In this document: positions 9,600-20,587 of the stretch, one piece after another
Position numbering within the stretch: position 1 is the stretch's first letter
Layout: every line of letters begins with the position of its first letter
Origin: Nothophaeocryptopus gaeumannii
Lineage: Eukaryota > Ascomycota > Dothideomycetes > Mycosphaerellales > Mycosphaerellaceae
NCBI GenBank assembly: GCA_031771865.1
Contig: JASISA010000001.1
Location: 1,240,001 to 1,304,000, forward strand
Reading direction: 5' to 3'
DNA length: 64,000 nt
Notes under the pieces: generated by a model
What the model was told of the DNA's origin: nothing
Database searches by the model: none
Seen by the model: the letters and a program-made list of their open reading frames with translations, nothing else
Translations under genes and position numbers: made by a program

Positions 9600-12500
9600 A
9601 TGTCTGTCAGCAGAAAGAGCAATGACAGCTCTTGGGCCAGGCGCAAGAGTCTCTTCTCTCTTGCAGGCCTCCGATCTACTTCCAACCTCCTCGATAGCGG
9701 CAGCGGCAGCAGCAGCGACAATGGACCTAAGACTCTGAAGAAGAAGCAGAAGCACTTACGGACGCCGAATCTGTTCGACGATTTGAGCCACCCCGATGTG
9801 GCGCAAGAGAAGGACAACAAGAGTCAGCGGCTGTCTGATCAGTCTCGCAGTCAGTCGCGAAGGACCTCACTCAGCATGAAAGTGAGCAAGCGCCCGCCTT
9901 CAGTGTTCGAGTCGCTGAAGAACACCATGAGAGGAAGCACGGATGACTTGCTAGGAAGCGGGCACAGTCATGGCAATGGAGAACCATTGTCGACCACTTC
10001 CTCCAAAGCGCCTTCCTTGGTCTTCGATCAGGCAGCGGATGCTGTCAGCGCGCCGTCTCCTAGAGTTGTTCTGGTGCACGGAGAAGTTCAGACAAGCGCT
10101 GGCATGTTCCGCAAAAAGAAGGAGTATTTAGTTCTTACCGAGAACCTCATCATACGGTACAAATCCCAGGCCAAGGCTTCTGAGGCCTTCAGATCCATCC
10201 CGAGCTCATCGAATGCGGTCGGACGAAGCCCAACTGTACAACATGGCTCCATGCCGTCCGTTGGCTCTCAAAGCGATCTTCAGACCCAATCCGATTCCTC
10301 TGGCGACAAGGACGGCCGCATGCCGTTGAGGCAGGTCGTATCGACACATAAGCTAGATGACGGCAAGCCGTACTTTGCACTGGAGGTCTGCTATCTGGAC
10401 GAAGAATCTGGACAGGCGTCTGCGATATCACTGCAATTCGGAAACCCGGAAGATAGAGATGGTTGGTTGAAGCGGATACGGAGTGCAGTCAACGAGGCTA
10501 GGTTACGAGAAGGGACGTTTATGTCACCTCGCAACCTAGAGAATGCTGCTAGGATCGTGGAGAGAGACAGTGACTACGATCCTGAAAACTGCGCAATCTA
10601 TAAGGTTGTACAGCGGCAGCCGGCAATCAAGTCAGGGAGCAGGTCATCTTCCGATGATTTGGCGAAAGTCGCATCGACTGTCTGCTTTCTTGCGATTGGT
10701 GTACACAAAGTACATCTTATGCAGCTTGTCAAGCCTGTGGCCAGGACTTCGAGCCCATCGTTGACATCAAATACCTCTCAAGCTTCGTATGGGATCCTCA
10801 CATTGACTGGCGTCAAGGTCAGCAGCCAAGACGATGCCTTCGAACTCACGTTTCGACAACCTCTACAGAAGCCTCGCGTCCTTCACCTGGCTTCTGCGGC
10901 CGCCCCAGAGATAGCTGCCAGGCTGCACTATGCAGAAAACTTCTTGCGGCCAGAATGCGGGAACAGAATGTTTCGACTGAGTGCCCCGCCTGAGGTCGAT
11001 GATCAGCTTGCATCACCTGCTGTCCCGGATGTCGAAGAACACAACTGCCTCGATCGAACGCTCACGGCATACTGCGTAGCTTACGGTGTCAATCCTGGCA
11101 ATATCCGATATACCATCAACTACAGCTGCGAAGATGCACCGAGATTCGAACTCTTGCAACCGTCAGATCCTCGGCGACCCACATATGGGCCTCTCGAGCT
11201 ATTGGCAATCACCCGCGCGTTGCGGTACAATGAGACGTTTGGCAGCATTGCATTTGCAAGCATTCCACTTGACAGCCTCAACGGCCTGCATGACAACTTC
11301 GGTCAGGAGTATGTGTGTACGAAGACAAAACGAGGAACTCCAATCAGGCTGTCACCAGACGAGCTCAGCAAATCCTCTCTTCTTGTCCAAGAGATCCGTG
11401 CACTCGCAGCAACGAGCAAGAAGCTCCGCCGGATGGACTTTTCGAACTGCGTGACAACGAAGCACGTGGTTGCGACACCGACAGAAGATGAGCCATCGCG
11501 GACGAAAGACATTGGTTCTGGAATTGTTGAAGCGCTGTTTCCGCTGTGCAAACACCAAACTACGAACGTGGACTGGATATGTTTGAATGGAATCGAGCTG
11601 AGTGAGACCGACCAAGACTATCTAGTCGGTGCAGCCGTTGACAAATCTTGCCATTTCCGCGCCATCGAGCTTAATCGGTGTGGTCTGAACGATCGCAGCA
11701 TGGGCTTGATACTGGACGCGCTGCGCACGCAAGAAAACACTCTCGAATCATTGGAAATAGCTGGGAACGGAGCACGTCTGAACCCGGCTATGTTCGACGG
11801 CCAGCTGGGCATGTTTGGCTTCATACGCAAGTTGAACTTGTCAAATGTATCGCGAACATCAGGCTCCGAACCATTCATCCAAGCTGAGACGCTCTTGATA
11901 TGGCGCCTACAAGAATTGCGACTAAGCGGCACGACGTTGAACGCGTCAACCATCGACGCGATCGCTACGTATCTCGCTCATCCTCAGTCTGGCACCCTTC
12001 ACCAGCTCTATTTGGACAACACATACCTTACAGGAGGCGACGTTGCCACAATACTTCACAGTCTATCGTCAGACCAACAAAGCACACGCGAGATGCATCT
12101 CGATATCAGCCAATGCCTTCTGAGCAAAGGACTTGAGAAGGTGACACGGGCAATAACCAGCAACTTGACGCCATCGCACCTCAGCATGCGCGCGATTGAG
12201 TACAAGGAGGAGCCAATGTTCCGGAAGGTGGTTGCTGCATTGACTGCCAACAAGAACATTCGCTTTCTCGATGCGTCGCAGACTGCGCTTCCTGGAGACG
12301 CCAGTGACGAGACGTGCAAGGCGATCGCTCGGCTCTTGGCAGAGAATGACAGCCTCCAGGAGCTCGATCTCTCCGGCGACGATTCGAGACTAGCAACCTC
12401 AAAATTTGGGCCTGGCATCAACGATGCGCTTACTGGACTGAAGCAAAACAAATCACTGCGGGTGTTCCGCATCGAGAAGCAGAAGCTCGGATTTCAAGGA

Positions 12501-13487
12501 GCCAGCACGCTCGCGGAGGTGCTGCGGGATAACAGGACTTTACTTGAGCTTCACTGTGACAACAACGAGATTCCATTGCACGGCCTCACTGATCTCGTCA
12601 ACTCTTTGATTGACAACACGACATTGGTCTTCTTGCCAACCATGAACGACGGCCGAGCAGCAGCTTTCAAATCTGCTGAAGCTACAATGAAAGTCATGGC
12701 TGATGTTGAGCCTCCTCGATCACCTACTAGCTCCCAGGCGGCTTCGTCGTCAGGCCCTTCTGCAGTACGGAGAGGCTTCGTAAGTGTTCGCAAGACAACG
12801 CAGCGAGCGGCGTCCGCATACACGCCGTCATTCCCGAATCTCTCATCTTACAATAAGACGTCCTCGTCTCCTGGCATTCGCGATCAATCTCCAATGTCGC
12901 TCTCACTTCCACCTGTTAGGAAGACGCACAGCCACAGTCCCTCGGGTTCGATGTCTGGCTCGATACCAGGGTTCACCGTGCAAGATATTCAGACGACACA
13001 ACGCTTACTTTCGGAGCAATGGGATCGACAATGTTACCGACTGGAGCAATACCTCTATCGCAATTGGTGCTTGTTGAACAATGTCCCGTGTAACATGGAA
13101 GTCGAGGACGAAAAGTTCGAGCGACCATCTTCTGTCGGTAGCATCGGCAAGATGCTGGAGCAGGTCAAGTACGATACAACGCCAAAGGCAGACCTCGCGC
13201 TGCGAGAAGACTACTTCGCTTCTGCTCCGGAACTGAACATTGCTGAGATGTCGACCCCTAAGAAGGTCTCCTCGGCTCCACAGCTGCCTCCGTCCGATTT
13301 CGACGACAAACGATGCATGAGTTTCAAGCATTTCATCCTGGACGGCGCTCCTGATAGCCCTTGTGCAAAATCTGATGACGATGATGAAGAATTTGCGTCC
13401 ATTAAAGGCACCATGAGGTCAGGAAGAGGAGACCCCGACGAGCCAAGGACACCGACTCAGCAGGCTTTCGTGATCGGCTCGAGCTGA
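9600..13487 (+). CDS. PH domain plus leucine-rich-repeat scaffold protein
   Basis: Intronless, 1295 residues. The N-terminus (1-150) is Ser/Arg/Lys-rich and disordered. A pleckstrin-homology-like domain runs from about 156 to 300 (VVLVHGEVQTSAGMFRKKKEY to DRDGWLKRIRSAV). A second PH-like segment (about 325-450) contains YGILTLTGVKVSS. From about 560 to 1030 there are ribonuclease-inhibitor-type leucine-rich repeats, for example SLQELDLSGDDSRL and TLLELHCDNNEIPL. A Ser/Pro-rich linker then leads to a C-terminal helical segment (about 1125-1170) containing QRLLSEQWDRQCYRLEQYLY. The order PH, linker, LRR resembles CARMIL-type actin regulators; that likeness is architectural inference, and sequence homology would need a search. 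Likely a cortical or membrane-associated scaffold. The ATG follows directly on a long leader. Confidence 0.85.
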   Translation: MSVSRKSNDSSWARRKSLFSLAGLRSTSNLLDSGSGSSSDNGPKTLKKKQKHLRTPNLFDDLSHPDVAQEKDNKSQRLSDQSRSQSRRTSLSMKVSKRPPSVFESLKNTMRGSTDDLLGSGHSHGNGEPLSTTSSKAPSLVFDQAADAVSAPSPRVVLVHGEVQTSAGMFRKKKEYLVLTENLIIRYKSQAKASEAFRSIPSSSNAVGRSPTVQHGSMPSVGSQSDLQTQSDSSGDKDGRMPLRQVVSTHKLDDGKPYFALEVCYLDEESGQASAISLQFGNPEDRDGWLKRIRSAVNEARLREGTFMSPRNLENAARIVERDSDYDPENCAIYKVVQRQPAIKSGSRSSSDDLAKVASTVCFLAIGVHKVHLMQLVKPVARTSSPSLTSNTSQASYGILTLTGVKVSSQDDAFELTFRQPLQKPRVLHLASAAAPEIAARLHYAENFLRPECGNRMFRLSAPPEVDDQLASPAVPDVEEHNCLDRTLTAYCVAYGVNPGNIRYTINYSCEDAPRFELLQPSDPRRPTYGPLELLAITRALRYNETFGSIAFASIPLDSLNGLHDNFGQEYVCTKTKRGTPIRLSPDELSKSSLLVQEIRALAATSKKLRRMDFSNCVTTKHVVATPTEDEPSRTKDIGSGIVEALFPLCKHQTTNVDWICLNGIELSETDQDYLVGAAVDKSCHFRAIELNRCGLNDRSMGLILDALRTQENTLESLEIAGNGARLNPAMFDGQLGMFGFIRKLNLSNVSRTSGSEPFIQAETLLIWRLQELRLSGTTLNASTIDAIATYLAHPQSGTLHQLYLDNTYLTGGDVATILHSLSSDQQSTREMHLDISQCLLSKGLEKVTRAITSNLTPSHLSMRAIEYKEEPMFRKVVAALTANKNIRFLDASQTALPGDASDETCKAIARLLAENDSLQELDLSGDDSRLATSKFGPGINDALTGLKQNKSLRVFRIEKQKLGFQGASTLAEVLRDNRTLLELHCDNNEIPLHGLTDLVNSLIDNTTLVFLPTMNDGRAAAFKSAEATMKVMADVEPPRSPTSSQAASSSGPSAVRRGFVSVRKTTQRAASAYTPSFPNLSSYNKTSSSPGIRDQSPMSLSLPPVRKTHSHSPSGSMSGSIPGFTVQDIQTTQRLLSEQWDRQCYRLEQYLYRNWCLLNNVPCNMEVEDEKFERPSSVGSIGKMLEQVKYDTTPKADLALREDYFASAPELNIAEMSTPKKVSSAPQLPPSDFDDKRCMSFKHFILDGAPDSPCAKSDDDDEEFASIKGTMRSGRGDPDEPRTPTQQAFVIGSS

Positions 13488-14150
13488 TTTCATATCCCAC
13501 GGATACAATGACGCATGTCCACTTCGTCTTCATCAGACGACAACTTTTTGAGCCCATTTTACAGCACCGCGCACGGCGTTTGTGGAATCTCCCGGTGGTT
13601 GGCTTAATTTTCGCGAAAGCGCATTCTTTCGCTTTGGCGCGCAACACTTTGGGCATAGGGATGGGAATGACCAAAAGCAATGCGAATGTAGATACGCGAC
13701 AACGATTCGCATTTGGAATGGCGTTTTGAATATTTGGATGGGAGGCAAGGTCGAACGACCTTTCCTATTTCGCTTCTTGTTTTGGAGGATGGATAGATGA
13801 ATGGTGACCAAAGACTCCCTTCAAGACGACAGACAATTCTGCGGCAAGGGACCGATTGGCGTTGGGAGGTGGGAGAGTTGCAACAGGTGTAATTTAGGGT
13901 TTTGGGTGGTTGATGGGAGAGGATAGTTATATTTGTACAGGATATTGAATGGCCATCTGTGACCATGCGACTTCATTTTCCATGGGACTTCCTCTGGTTG
14001 TTCTGGTCATTGATGCATTCGCAGCTCCCATCGACCGCTCCTTTCTCGTAGTCGGCTTGGCAGGGTTTTACATGCAAGAGACAGCCGATTGTCGGGAGCT
14101 CACTATCAACGGTCCCGCGCTCATCGTCATCTTCTCCTAAACACCATCCG
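13488..14150. other. Intergenic, convergent 3' flanks
   Basis: About 660 bp between two convergent genes. No supportable ORF. Confidence 0.4.
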
Positions 14151-14510
14151 TTAATGGCGTGAGTGTCCCGGACTAGTGGGCTCACCATCGATTTTCATCG
14201 GATCAGCACCAGGCCCCGCCGACCCTCTGGCTCCTGCCATCTCGTGGGCTTCGACGGCCCCCATAGACGTGGTCGCAGGTTCTTGACTGAATTGACCAGA
14301 TCTGTCTGTTCCTCCTCCGTTTTTCTCAAGAATTCTTCTCGACATGATGAGTATCGCCTTTTTCCAATGATGAGTCCGGCCGATTTCCAGGAACTTGCAA
14401 GACTTCAGCAAGAATGAGCATGCATGAGCAATGGCACTTACCTTCACGGGTCGATATTGCACGCGGGGCTCGTGCTCCACGAAGAGATTTATATCGTCTT
14501 CTGAAAGCAT
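14151..14510 (-). CDS. Small hypothetical protein
   Basis: An ORF of 119 codons from ATG at 14510, starting MLSEDDINLFVEHEPRVQY. A donor GTAAGT at 14441 and an acceptor ending at 14394 would remove exactly 48 bp and keep frame, joining YRPVK to FLEIGRTHHWKKAIL and giving 103 residues. The shorter form reads more like a protein, so I favour splicing. The C-terminal half is Gly/Ala/Ser/Glu-rich and probably disordered, ending PTSPGHSRH. No family is recognised. It lies 300 bp downstream of NDUFS6 on the same strand. Confidence 0.45.
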   Translation of the reverse strand: MLSEDDINLFVEHEPRVQYRPVKVSAIAHACSFLLKSCKFLEIGRTHHWKKAILIMSRRILEKNGGGTDRSGQFSQEPATTSMGAVEAHEMAGARGSAGPGADPMKIDGEPTSPGHSRH

Positions 14511-14812
14511 GTTTCCGAAAAAGGTGATGCGGTGATGTGGTGATTAGAAGCGATCAGTCGCAAAAGATGTTACGGACTACACATCCAAGCTCCGAATCCG
14601 GTCTGTCCATTGTCCTCGATTGACATAGATCGAGCCACGTTCGCCAACAAAGCCGGCGCTCGATTGGGATATTGGGAACAAATAATCCATGCCGCTGTAC
14701 TCCCAGCGTTGCTGTACTTGCAGTGATGGGCCTGTGTTGGTCGCAAGTTTAACATGTGAGCTAGACGCAGTTGTCTATGTACAATAATACGTTACATTCG
14801 ATGACTGCGAAT
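14511..14812. other. Intergenic gap
   Basis: A 302-bp gap between the NDUFS6 stop and the small gene on the same strand. Nothing else seen. Confidence 0.4.
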
Positions 14813-15619
14813 CTATCTCTGTTCATATGGAGCGCCGCTGGCAGTTTGGTAAGGCGCGGTAGAGCCGGTCTTGGCGCCAGCATTCAAGTCTGCGGCTGGG
14901 ATCTGCGCAGCGTCGCCGGTCGGTTCAAGAGGGTAAGGAGTCGAGGGTTGACTCTGAAGGAATGCCTTATGGCTCTCGTGTGCCTGCAATCATATCAATG
15001 TCCGGCCTCTATTGTTCCCACAGGTTGGACTCACGAATGGCAACCCGCAGTATGTGCACCAGCAGACCTGCGGCTTGTCTACATTGATGAAAATGCGTGG
15101 ATGTCCCAGTGGGCCTCCGCCGCCGTCGCAGGAAACAACGCGCTTCTTCGTCCAGGTGACCGGCTGCTTGTGGATGAGGTCAATGGCAGCAAGTGGCCGT
15201 GGCTAGCGAGCGTCATGTCAGCCATTGGCTCTCCCAGGCACCTAACCAGCCTCCATATTCGATCTATCTCCCTCGTAGAGCATTATACATACCTGATCTT
15301 CCATGATTGTCTGCTCAAATCGCGGCCCAACCATTGCCTTCGATCTCGGCTGCTGGCTCCTGCTCCAGACATCGGCTCTGTTCGGCGCTTGCATAACACG
15401 CTTTTGCTCTCCATCGAATGGGTCTTCCACCAATGCCTCGTCTTTCCCGCCCATCGCGACTGTGGGCAGCGCATTCGTGCTAGATACGGGGGACCTCCGC
15501 TCCTGAGGGTTCGGGTTGTTGGCGGGCATAGGATTGTCCGTGGTAGTGCTGTTGTAGCGGACAGCCACCGCTCGGCGGTTGAGAACAGGCAATAGCCTGC
15601 GCGTGCTCCGTTGAAGCAT
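14813..15619 (-). CDS. NDUFS6: NADH:ubiquinone oxidoreductase zinc-binding subunit (NDUFS6 type)
   Basis: Matrix-arm subunit of mitochondrial complex I carrying a structural zinc. Exons 15619-15293, 15202-15035 and 14983-14813 give 221 residues. The N-terminus MLQRSTRRLLPVLNRRAVAV is a clear mitochondrial presequence. Exon 2 carries the family core: AAIDLIHKQPVTW, then KKRVVSCDGGGGPLGHPRIF, then the CTYCGLPF zinc-ligand end. Exon 3 adds about 55 residues after the zinc motif (AHESHKAFLQSQPSTPYPLE, then a Gly/Ala/Thr-rich tail), absent from the shorter animal protein. An upstream in-frame ATG at 15754 exists, but 15619 gives the presequence directly. A 274-codon plus-strand ORF over this gene is its shadow. 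Confidence 0.93.
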
Positions 15620-16645
15620 TGTGGCGGTGGTATGCGGTGTCTTCGGTGGCAGGCGATGTTGCCCTGCCGTATAGATGAAGTCGAAGTCGCGAAGCCATGT
15701 ATTACCTCTACTGGCTTCTGATTGGCTGAGGTTCACGCCACGTGACCTTGACATCTGGATCGCGTCCTGCCCTTCGCCATCCTCTCTCCTTCACCTCTCA
15801 CCATGCATCCGACCCCATGATGTACAACTACACTTCCTTAATACGCGAGACTTCCGTCGAAAGAGCCCTGACATGCGCAATCGTGGTCCGCGAGCTTCCA
15901 GGGACATGCCCTGGTACTGCCAGATCCGTTGGGCCTCTGGGTACATGTATCTCCATTGAAGAGCACAGCAGCCTACGAGGCAGCGTCGAGTGCTTCCACT
16001 CAATTCTTCGACAATCAATCAATCTCTATAGAGAATGACGATAGGTGTTTTTCCACCCAATCTGCCGCGGAATGGGAACAAGGCATGAGTTGATGCTGGC
16101 AACCCTTCTCTGTTCACCAGCCATATGCCAGACCACTGGTATCCACTCTTCGCAGTTTTCCTCCAAGCACTACATCGAGGTCTCAGTTACGCCACTATTG
16201 GTTTGCGGAACGAACGACGCCCCCCTCCGTCGACCGGTGTTGTGCACTCAGCCACGGCGTCTCCCGCTAGCCATCTGGATGTTCAGCTCAATCAAGCTCA
16301 CAGAAGCCTTCGGTATCTTGAGCGACCATTGGCATACGCGCTTGGGAATAGGATGGCTCGGAACATGTACAAGCCTCGAATTTCATTGGGCTCTGATGCA
16401 ATATACGATGCCGATCACCTTTCTACCACCTCTTTGTGCTCCCTGTCCAAAGAGGTCTAGTTACATACTGCGATGTACAGATTGACCGCCTATCGCTAGT
16501 GTGGGTGGTCGTACCGACTACCAGATAGGTATAAAATCTCCGTGCCTGAATATCTGAGGACAATGTCAAACTTACCAAGCAGTCGGTAATATGCCTGAGG
16601 CGCTAAAACTCATGCTTTATGGACCACGCTGTTTACAGCGTCCTT
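15620..16645. other. Intergenic, no supportable gene
   Basis: About 1 kb between the NDUFS6 start and the P450 stop. Two overlapping plus-strand ORFs (16045-16485, 16125-16460) have no domain or codon support. Confidence 0.4.
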
Positions 16646-18492
16646 TCAAACGTTTGGCTTCCAATCGATTTTCCTCACTCTCACTGGCATACCCTCTCTG
16701 CAGATATTGTCAGCCTCAGACATCGAAACTTTGATGGGAAATGCGAGAACTTGCCTGGGCTTCGCAGCTCCAATCAACACCTGATACAATTCCTCGCCCT
16801 CGACATTCTGTACTCCCTTCCTGAATGCCGGATTCTTCGCATAATAACTCCCATCTTTCCTAATCTCCTCCAGACTCTCCTTATCCAACGCAACGTCAAA
16901 TTCAAATTGCCTGCACACCAGGCCAAGAACGATCCTACTTTCAAGTAACACCAAGTTCTGGCCAATACAATTCCTCTGACCCATTTCAAAGGCTCTGAAC
17001 GCGCCTTCAGGCAGTGAAGCCGAGCGAGGAGGAAGAAATCGCTCTGGATCAAAGTCGTCGACTGTAGGGCCCCAAATGTCTTCGTTGTGACCAAGACCGT
17101 AGTGGAGGAGCCAGATCATATATCCCTCTGTTGAGTACTTCTCGCCCGTCTTGGGATCTTTGAGGAAAAGTCCCTTCTCACCATTTCGCGGCGCGGAAGC
17201 TGCGGGAAAGAGACGAAGGGTCTCCTTCAATACTGCGATAGTGTACTCTAGCTTGTTTAGAATATGCGGGTCATTCTTGATTGTTTCAGCGGATGTGGAA
17301 AGGGGACCGAGGATGGATTCGTGTTCAGCGCGGATTTTCTGGAGGACGGCGGGGTGGTTACGGAGGAGGTAGAAGACGTAGCAGAGAGTGCTGGAGGTGG
17401 TGTCGTGGCCCGCGAAGAGGAATGTACGGATTTGGGTTATAGCTCCGTCTTTGAAAGTCTTGTCCATGGCGGGCGGAGTTGACCCTGGCGCTTTCTCGAT
17501 GTCGGTTTCGCCGGAAAGGTAGCTGTCGAGAGCTAGGTCGAGGATCGTTCGCCTCCGCTGCTTTTTGCTCGCGGCAGGGTTTCGGTTGGCAAATCGTTCG
17601 TCTAAAGCCTGGCCGACGAAATCCTTCATGATGCGATCGTTCTTCCAGCGGCGATATATGCCCATTGGTTCCCACATTTGCAATGGATTAAGATTCTCAT
17701 TCGGAAGGTAGTGGACTTGCTCTCTCAATGCGTTGATACAATCATTCTCGCCACGTTGCATGTTGAGGTGTAGGTCGAGCGCGACCTTGCCAATGACATC
17801 GATCGTGAGCCTCGTGGTGTCCTCTTCCAACCGGAACAACTTTTTCTGGTCTGCATACTCTCCTAGCTTCTCGACATATACGAGCACGTCGTCAACGATA
17901 CCTGGCACGAGGGTAGTCAGATGTTGTGCGCTGAAGCCAGGATTGAACATCGTCCGCCACTTCTTCCACTTTGGCCCACTTGTAGACACCATATCATCCT
18001 TGCCAACCAGTGGGAGCAGAAAAGGTGTCATCGACGAGTGCTTGCTTGTGTTGTAGTCCACGCTGAACTGCTGGCAGATATCCGGGTCCATGACAGCAAT
18101 CAATGAATCAGCGACCGGCCAGGTATCGATGTACATGAAGTTCTCTTTGATGTTGTATTTCTTCTTGATCGACATTGGATATACTGCTTTCGTTAGCGAT
18201 TCGAGAAGTCACCCCTCGAAGCTCGATGCTTCTACACATACCGTGCGGATGCACGCGGCGAGGGTACTTCATTGAGACCTCGCCCATGATCTTGAGATTG
18301 CCCCAGAGCCATGAGTGCGGTGGCCCAGGCTACAGTCGTCAGCGTTTGCTCACTCCTATTCCTCTTTCAACTCACGAATTGGCGATGATGCTTGCGATGC
18401 TTGTAGCCGGTGACAAAGAATCGAACTACATAGGCTACGACAATTGCGCCGAGCACCGCCTGCGGTAGGCGTGACTCGAGTATTTGCAGCAT
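16646..18492 (-). CDS. Cytochrome P450 monooxygenase
   Basis: Membrane-anchored haem-thiolate monooxygenase of the ER. Exons 18492-18376, 18329-18242 and 18183-16646 give 580 residues. Exon 1 encodes the N-terminal anchor (MLQILESRLPQAVLGAIVVA onwards). Exon 2 starts with the proline-rich hinge PGPPHSWLWGN. Catalytic landmarks: I-helix AGHDTTSS (about 326-333), K-helix ETLR (389-392), a PERF-type motif FDPERFLPP, and the haem loop FEMGQRNCIG with axial Cys near 474. All key residues are intact. The substrate is unknown, and the family number cannot be assigned without comparison. No polyketide or terpene synthase is in the window, so there is no sign of a metabolite cluster. Confidence 0.93.
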
Positions 18493-19312
18493 TTTGGGCT
18501 CCTAGAAATTCGAGGCAGGCAGCTCAGCTCGTCTAGAAGTCGTCGAAATGTGAGCGGCTGAATCACCAGAACATACCGTAAGTAGCCAAATCCCCTCAAT
18601 CCGGAGGTCGGTTCAAGCGTTCAGTCTCAGACATTAGTGTGCGTGCTGAATATCAGGACTTCTTGAAGACCCTCGTCAGACAATAAGCATGAGGTAGCTG
18701 CGACTCCAGCAATCGTAAAGGTACGAGAGGTGATGATCTTTCGGAGGTCAGTGAGGACGCTGCAGGGTTTACATTCTCCAGGAGCCTACAACCCATGTGG
18801 CCTTAATCCTTGTACCTTGCTCGCCACAATAGGGTGTCGGGAGCTGAGTTAGCCGACGTCGATAGACAATGCGATGTTATGGATGCTGTGCCTGCACAGC
18901 GCGTTCGTAGCGATAGCGGTAGCGTGCTCAGGCAGACCTCTAGAGGGAGCCACCAACATCTTTCGCTGCAGCATGCGGTTCAGCCGTCGGGCAGCAAGGC
19001 CATACGTCGCGTGGTGGCCTTGTGCCCTAAACGCTGCAGAGATGGCAGGGAATGGGGCACGGCGTATGGCAGATAATTTACAGCTGTGTCAGTGAATTTT
19101 CGAAGAATGAGGTCGCACAAAGGTTTCGCGGCGTGTCGATGGTTGCCAAGAGCGGAACAGCACGTGTTTTCGTAATCCAACGTCTTACATCAACATGAAG
19201 AATGGAGTATCATTGCCCGCCCTGCTATGCACAATCTACGCGATCTTGGGTATCCTGCATCATTTCTCATGGAACTAACCGCCAGCCGTGAGCGCGAACT
19301 CGTCTAGAATAC
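18493..19312. other. Intergenic, P450 promoter
   Basis: About 820 bp holding the P450 upstream region and the acyltransferase 3' flank. No supportable ORF. Confidence 0.4.
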
Positions 19313-20587
19313 CTATTTCCCAAACACTCTATCAAAGATCTGGACCAACACCCTGCCAACCAGAATCGCTGCAGTGACCGGCATAAAGATCTGCAGGAAT
19401 TCGACTGGATTCCTGAGTCCCACCTCCGTATTGATGTAAGGCGTCTTGAAGCTGTCTGTCGGGCCGCCTTCGATCTGTACCGCAGACTTATCCGCTGGAA
19501 ATTTGCCAGTCTTGATGAAGACATCTATCAGCTCGTCCTTCTCCCGCCATCGCTCCAAGAGCCACTCATACATCTCATCGTGATCGTCGATTGGAAGATC
19601 CTTGACCTTGAAGCGCCGCCAGTGCATGTTGACACTCTTCGGTGGTCGGCCTTGAAAATAGACAGAGCGCAGCGTGAAAAGCTCCGATCCGTATCCGCCT
19701 GACGGAATACCTTCATATCCTATAGTGCAGTCGTAGACGTATTCGACCGTATCACGTAATTCTTGCAGGCAGAATTGCAGGCCGGTGCTGCGTGGCAGAA
19801 CCTGATGCTTCATGTCTGGTATACCTGACTTCTCCGAGTACTTCTGAGAATCGCCGCGAGTGTTCGCCGACAGGTTCGTGCCTTCGGGGAAGATCATCAA
19901 CCACATCGGGTCCAATTGTGCTTTCCCGTGTTGCCCAGGCATGGGACCTGAGTGTCTCGAGTTGAGCTTGCGTAGCCCATACCGCATGCGCTCTTGGTCT
20001 GTTGCCCATTTACGTGCCATGAAAATGAAGCCATACATCTGCATCGCTGGACCTATGAGCGGCACCCACTTGAGCGAGTCCTTGAGGATGATGTAGATGT
20101 GGCCGTGCATGGGTTGCGCATTTGTGTATGCGCTCCACCATAGATAGAGCCAGTCTGTGTAGAGCTGATGATTCGCTATAATCACAGCTCGATCTCCAAA
20201 GTCCAGCTCGATCATCCCTCGCTCATCTTGTCTTAGCAGCCCCGCCACGCTCTTATCACCGCTGATGCGCACAACGGTCGGGCTCCACCACTGGGTCATG
20301 GTCGTGATGAGCAAACCGAAGAACTGCTTCGACAGTGCCATCCATGCGTAGAACCAATCCTTGTTGATGAAGTAAAAGGGCACTCCCAGAAGCTGTGCTC
20401 CATGGATAAAGAAGCAGCATCCGAAGAAGTACACTCCAAAGGCGATGATACGCAACGCTTGCACCCCCGCATCATGCTTGACCTCGCCCAGTGGGTGCTC
20501 ATCCGTCTGGGGGTTCTCAACGTTACCGTTCACTTGGTTCGGCGCCGACTGCGCGGGAGCAGCTTTGCGCTGCTTGAGTTCACTCAT
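19313..20587 (-). CDS. PlsC-type lysophospholipid acyltransferase
   Basis: Intronless, 424 residues. Transfers an acyl group to a lysophospholipid at an internal membrane. The acyltransferase box NHQLYTDW (about 139-146, the NHx4D motif) and the FPEGTN substrate motif (about 233-238) are intact. A hydrophobic segment lies at about 43-66, more at 75-98, and a C-terminal one in FMPVTAAILVGRVLVQIF. Length and layout fit the AGPAT/LCLAT branch that includes yeast Psi1/Cst26, which remodel phosphatidylinositol; that substrate is inference from family resemblance. It is divergently placed from the NAD kinase across 418 bp. Confidence 0.88.
   Translation of the reverse strand: MSELKQRKAAPAQSAPNQVNGNVENPQTDEHPLGEVKHDAGVQALRIIAFGVYFFGCCFFIHGAQLLGVPFYFINKDWFYAWMALSKQFFGLLITTMTQWWSPTVVRISGDKSVAGLLRQDERGMIELDFGDRAVIIANHQLYTDWLYLWWSAYTNAQPMHGHIYIILKDSLKWVPLIGPAMQMYGFIFMARKWATDQERMRYGLRKLNSRHSGPMPGQHGKAQLDPMWLMIFPEGTNLSANTRGDSQKYSEKSGIPDMKHQVLPRSTGLQFCLQELRDTVEYVYDCTIGYEGIPSGGYGSELFTLRSVYFQGRPPKSVNMHWRRFKVKDLPIDDHDEMYEWLLERWREKDELIDVFIKTGKFPADKSAVQIEGGPTDSFKTPYINTEVGLRNPVEFLQIFMPVTAAILVGRVLVQIFDRVFGK

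Noticed and set aside
14771..15595. 274-codon plus-strand ORF
   Set aside because: It lies antisense over NDUFS6, whose exons rebuild the conserved family. The plus ORF has no domain and poor codon bias.
4442..18492. Possible secondary-metabolite cluster (SDR, P450)
   Set aside because: No polyketide, peptide or terpene synthase, transporter or regulator nearby; housekeeping genes lie between them.
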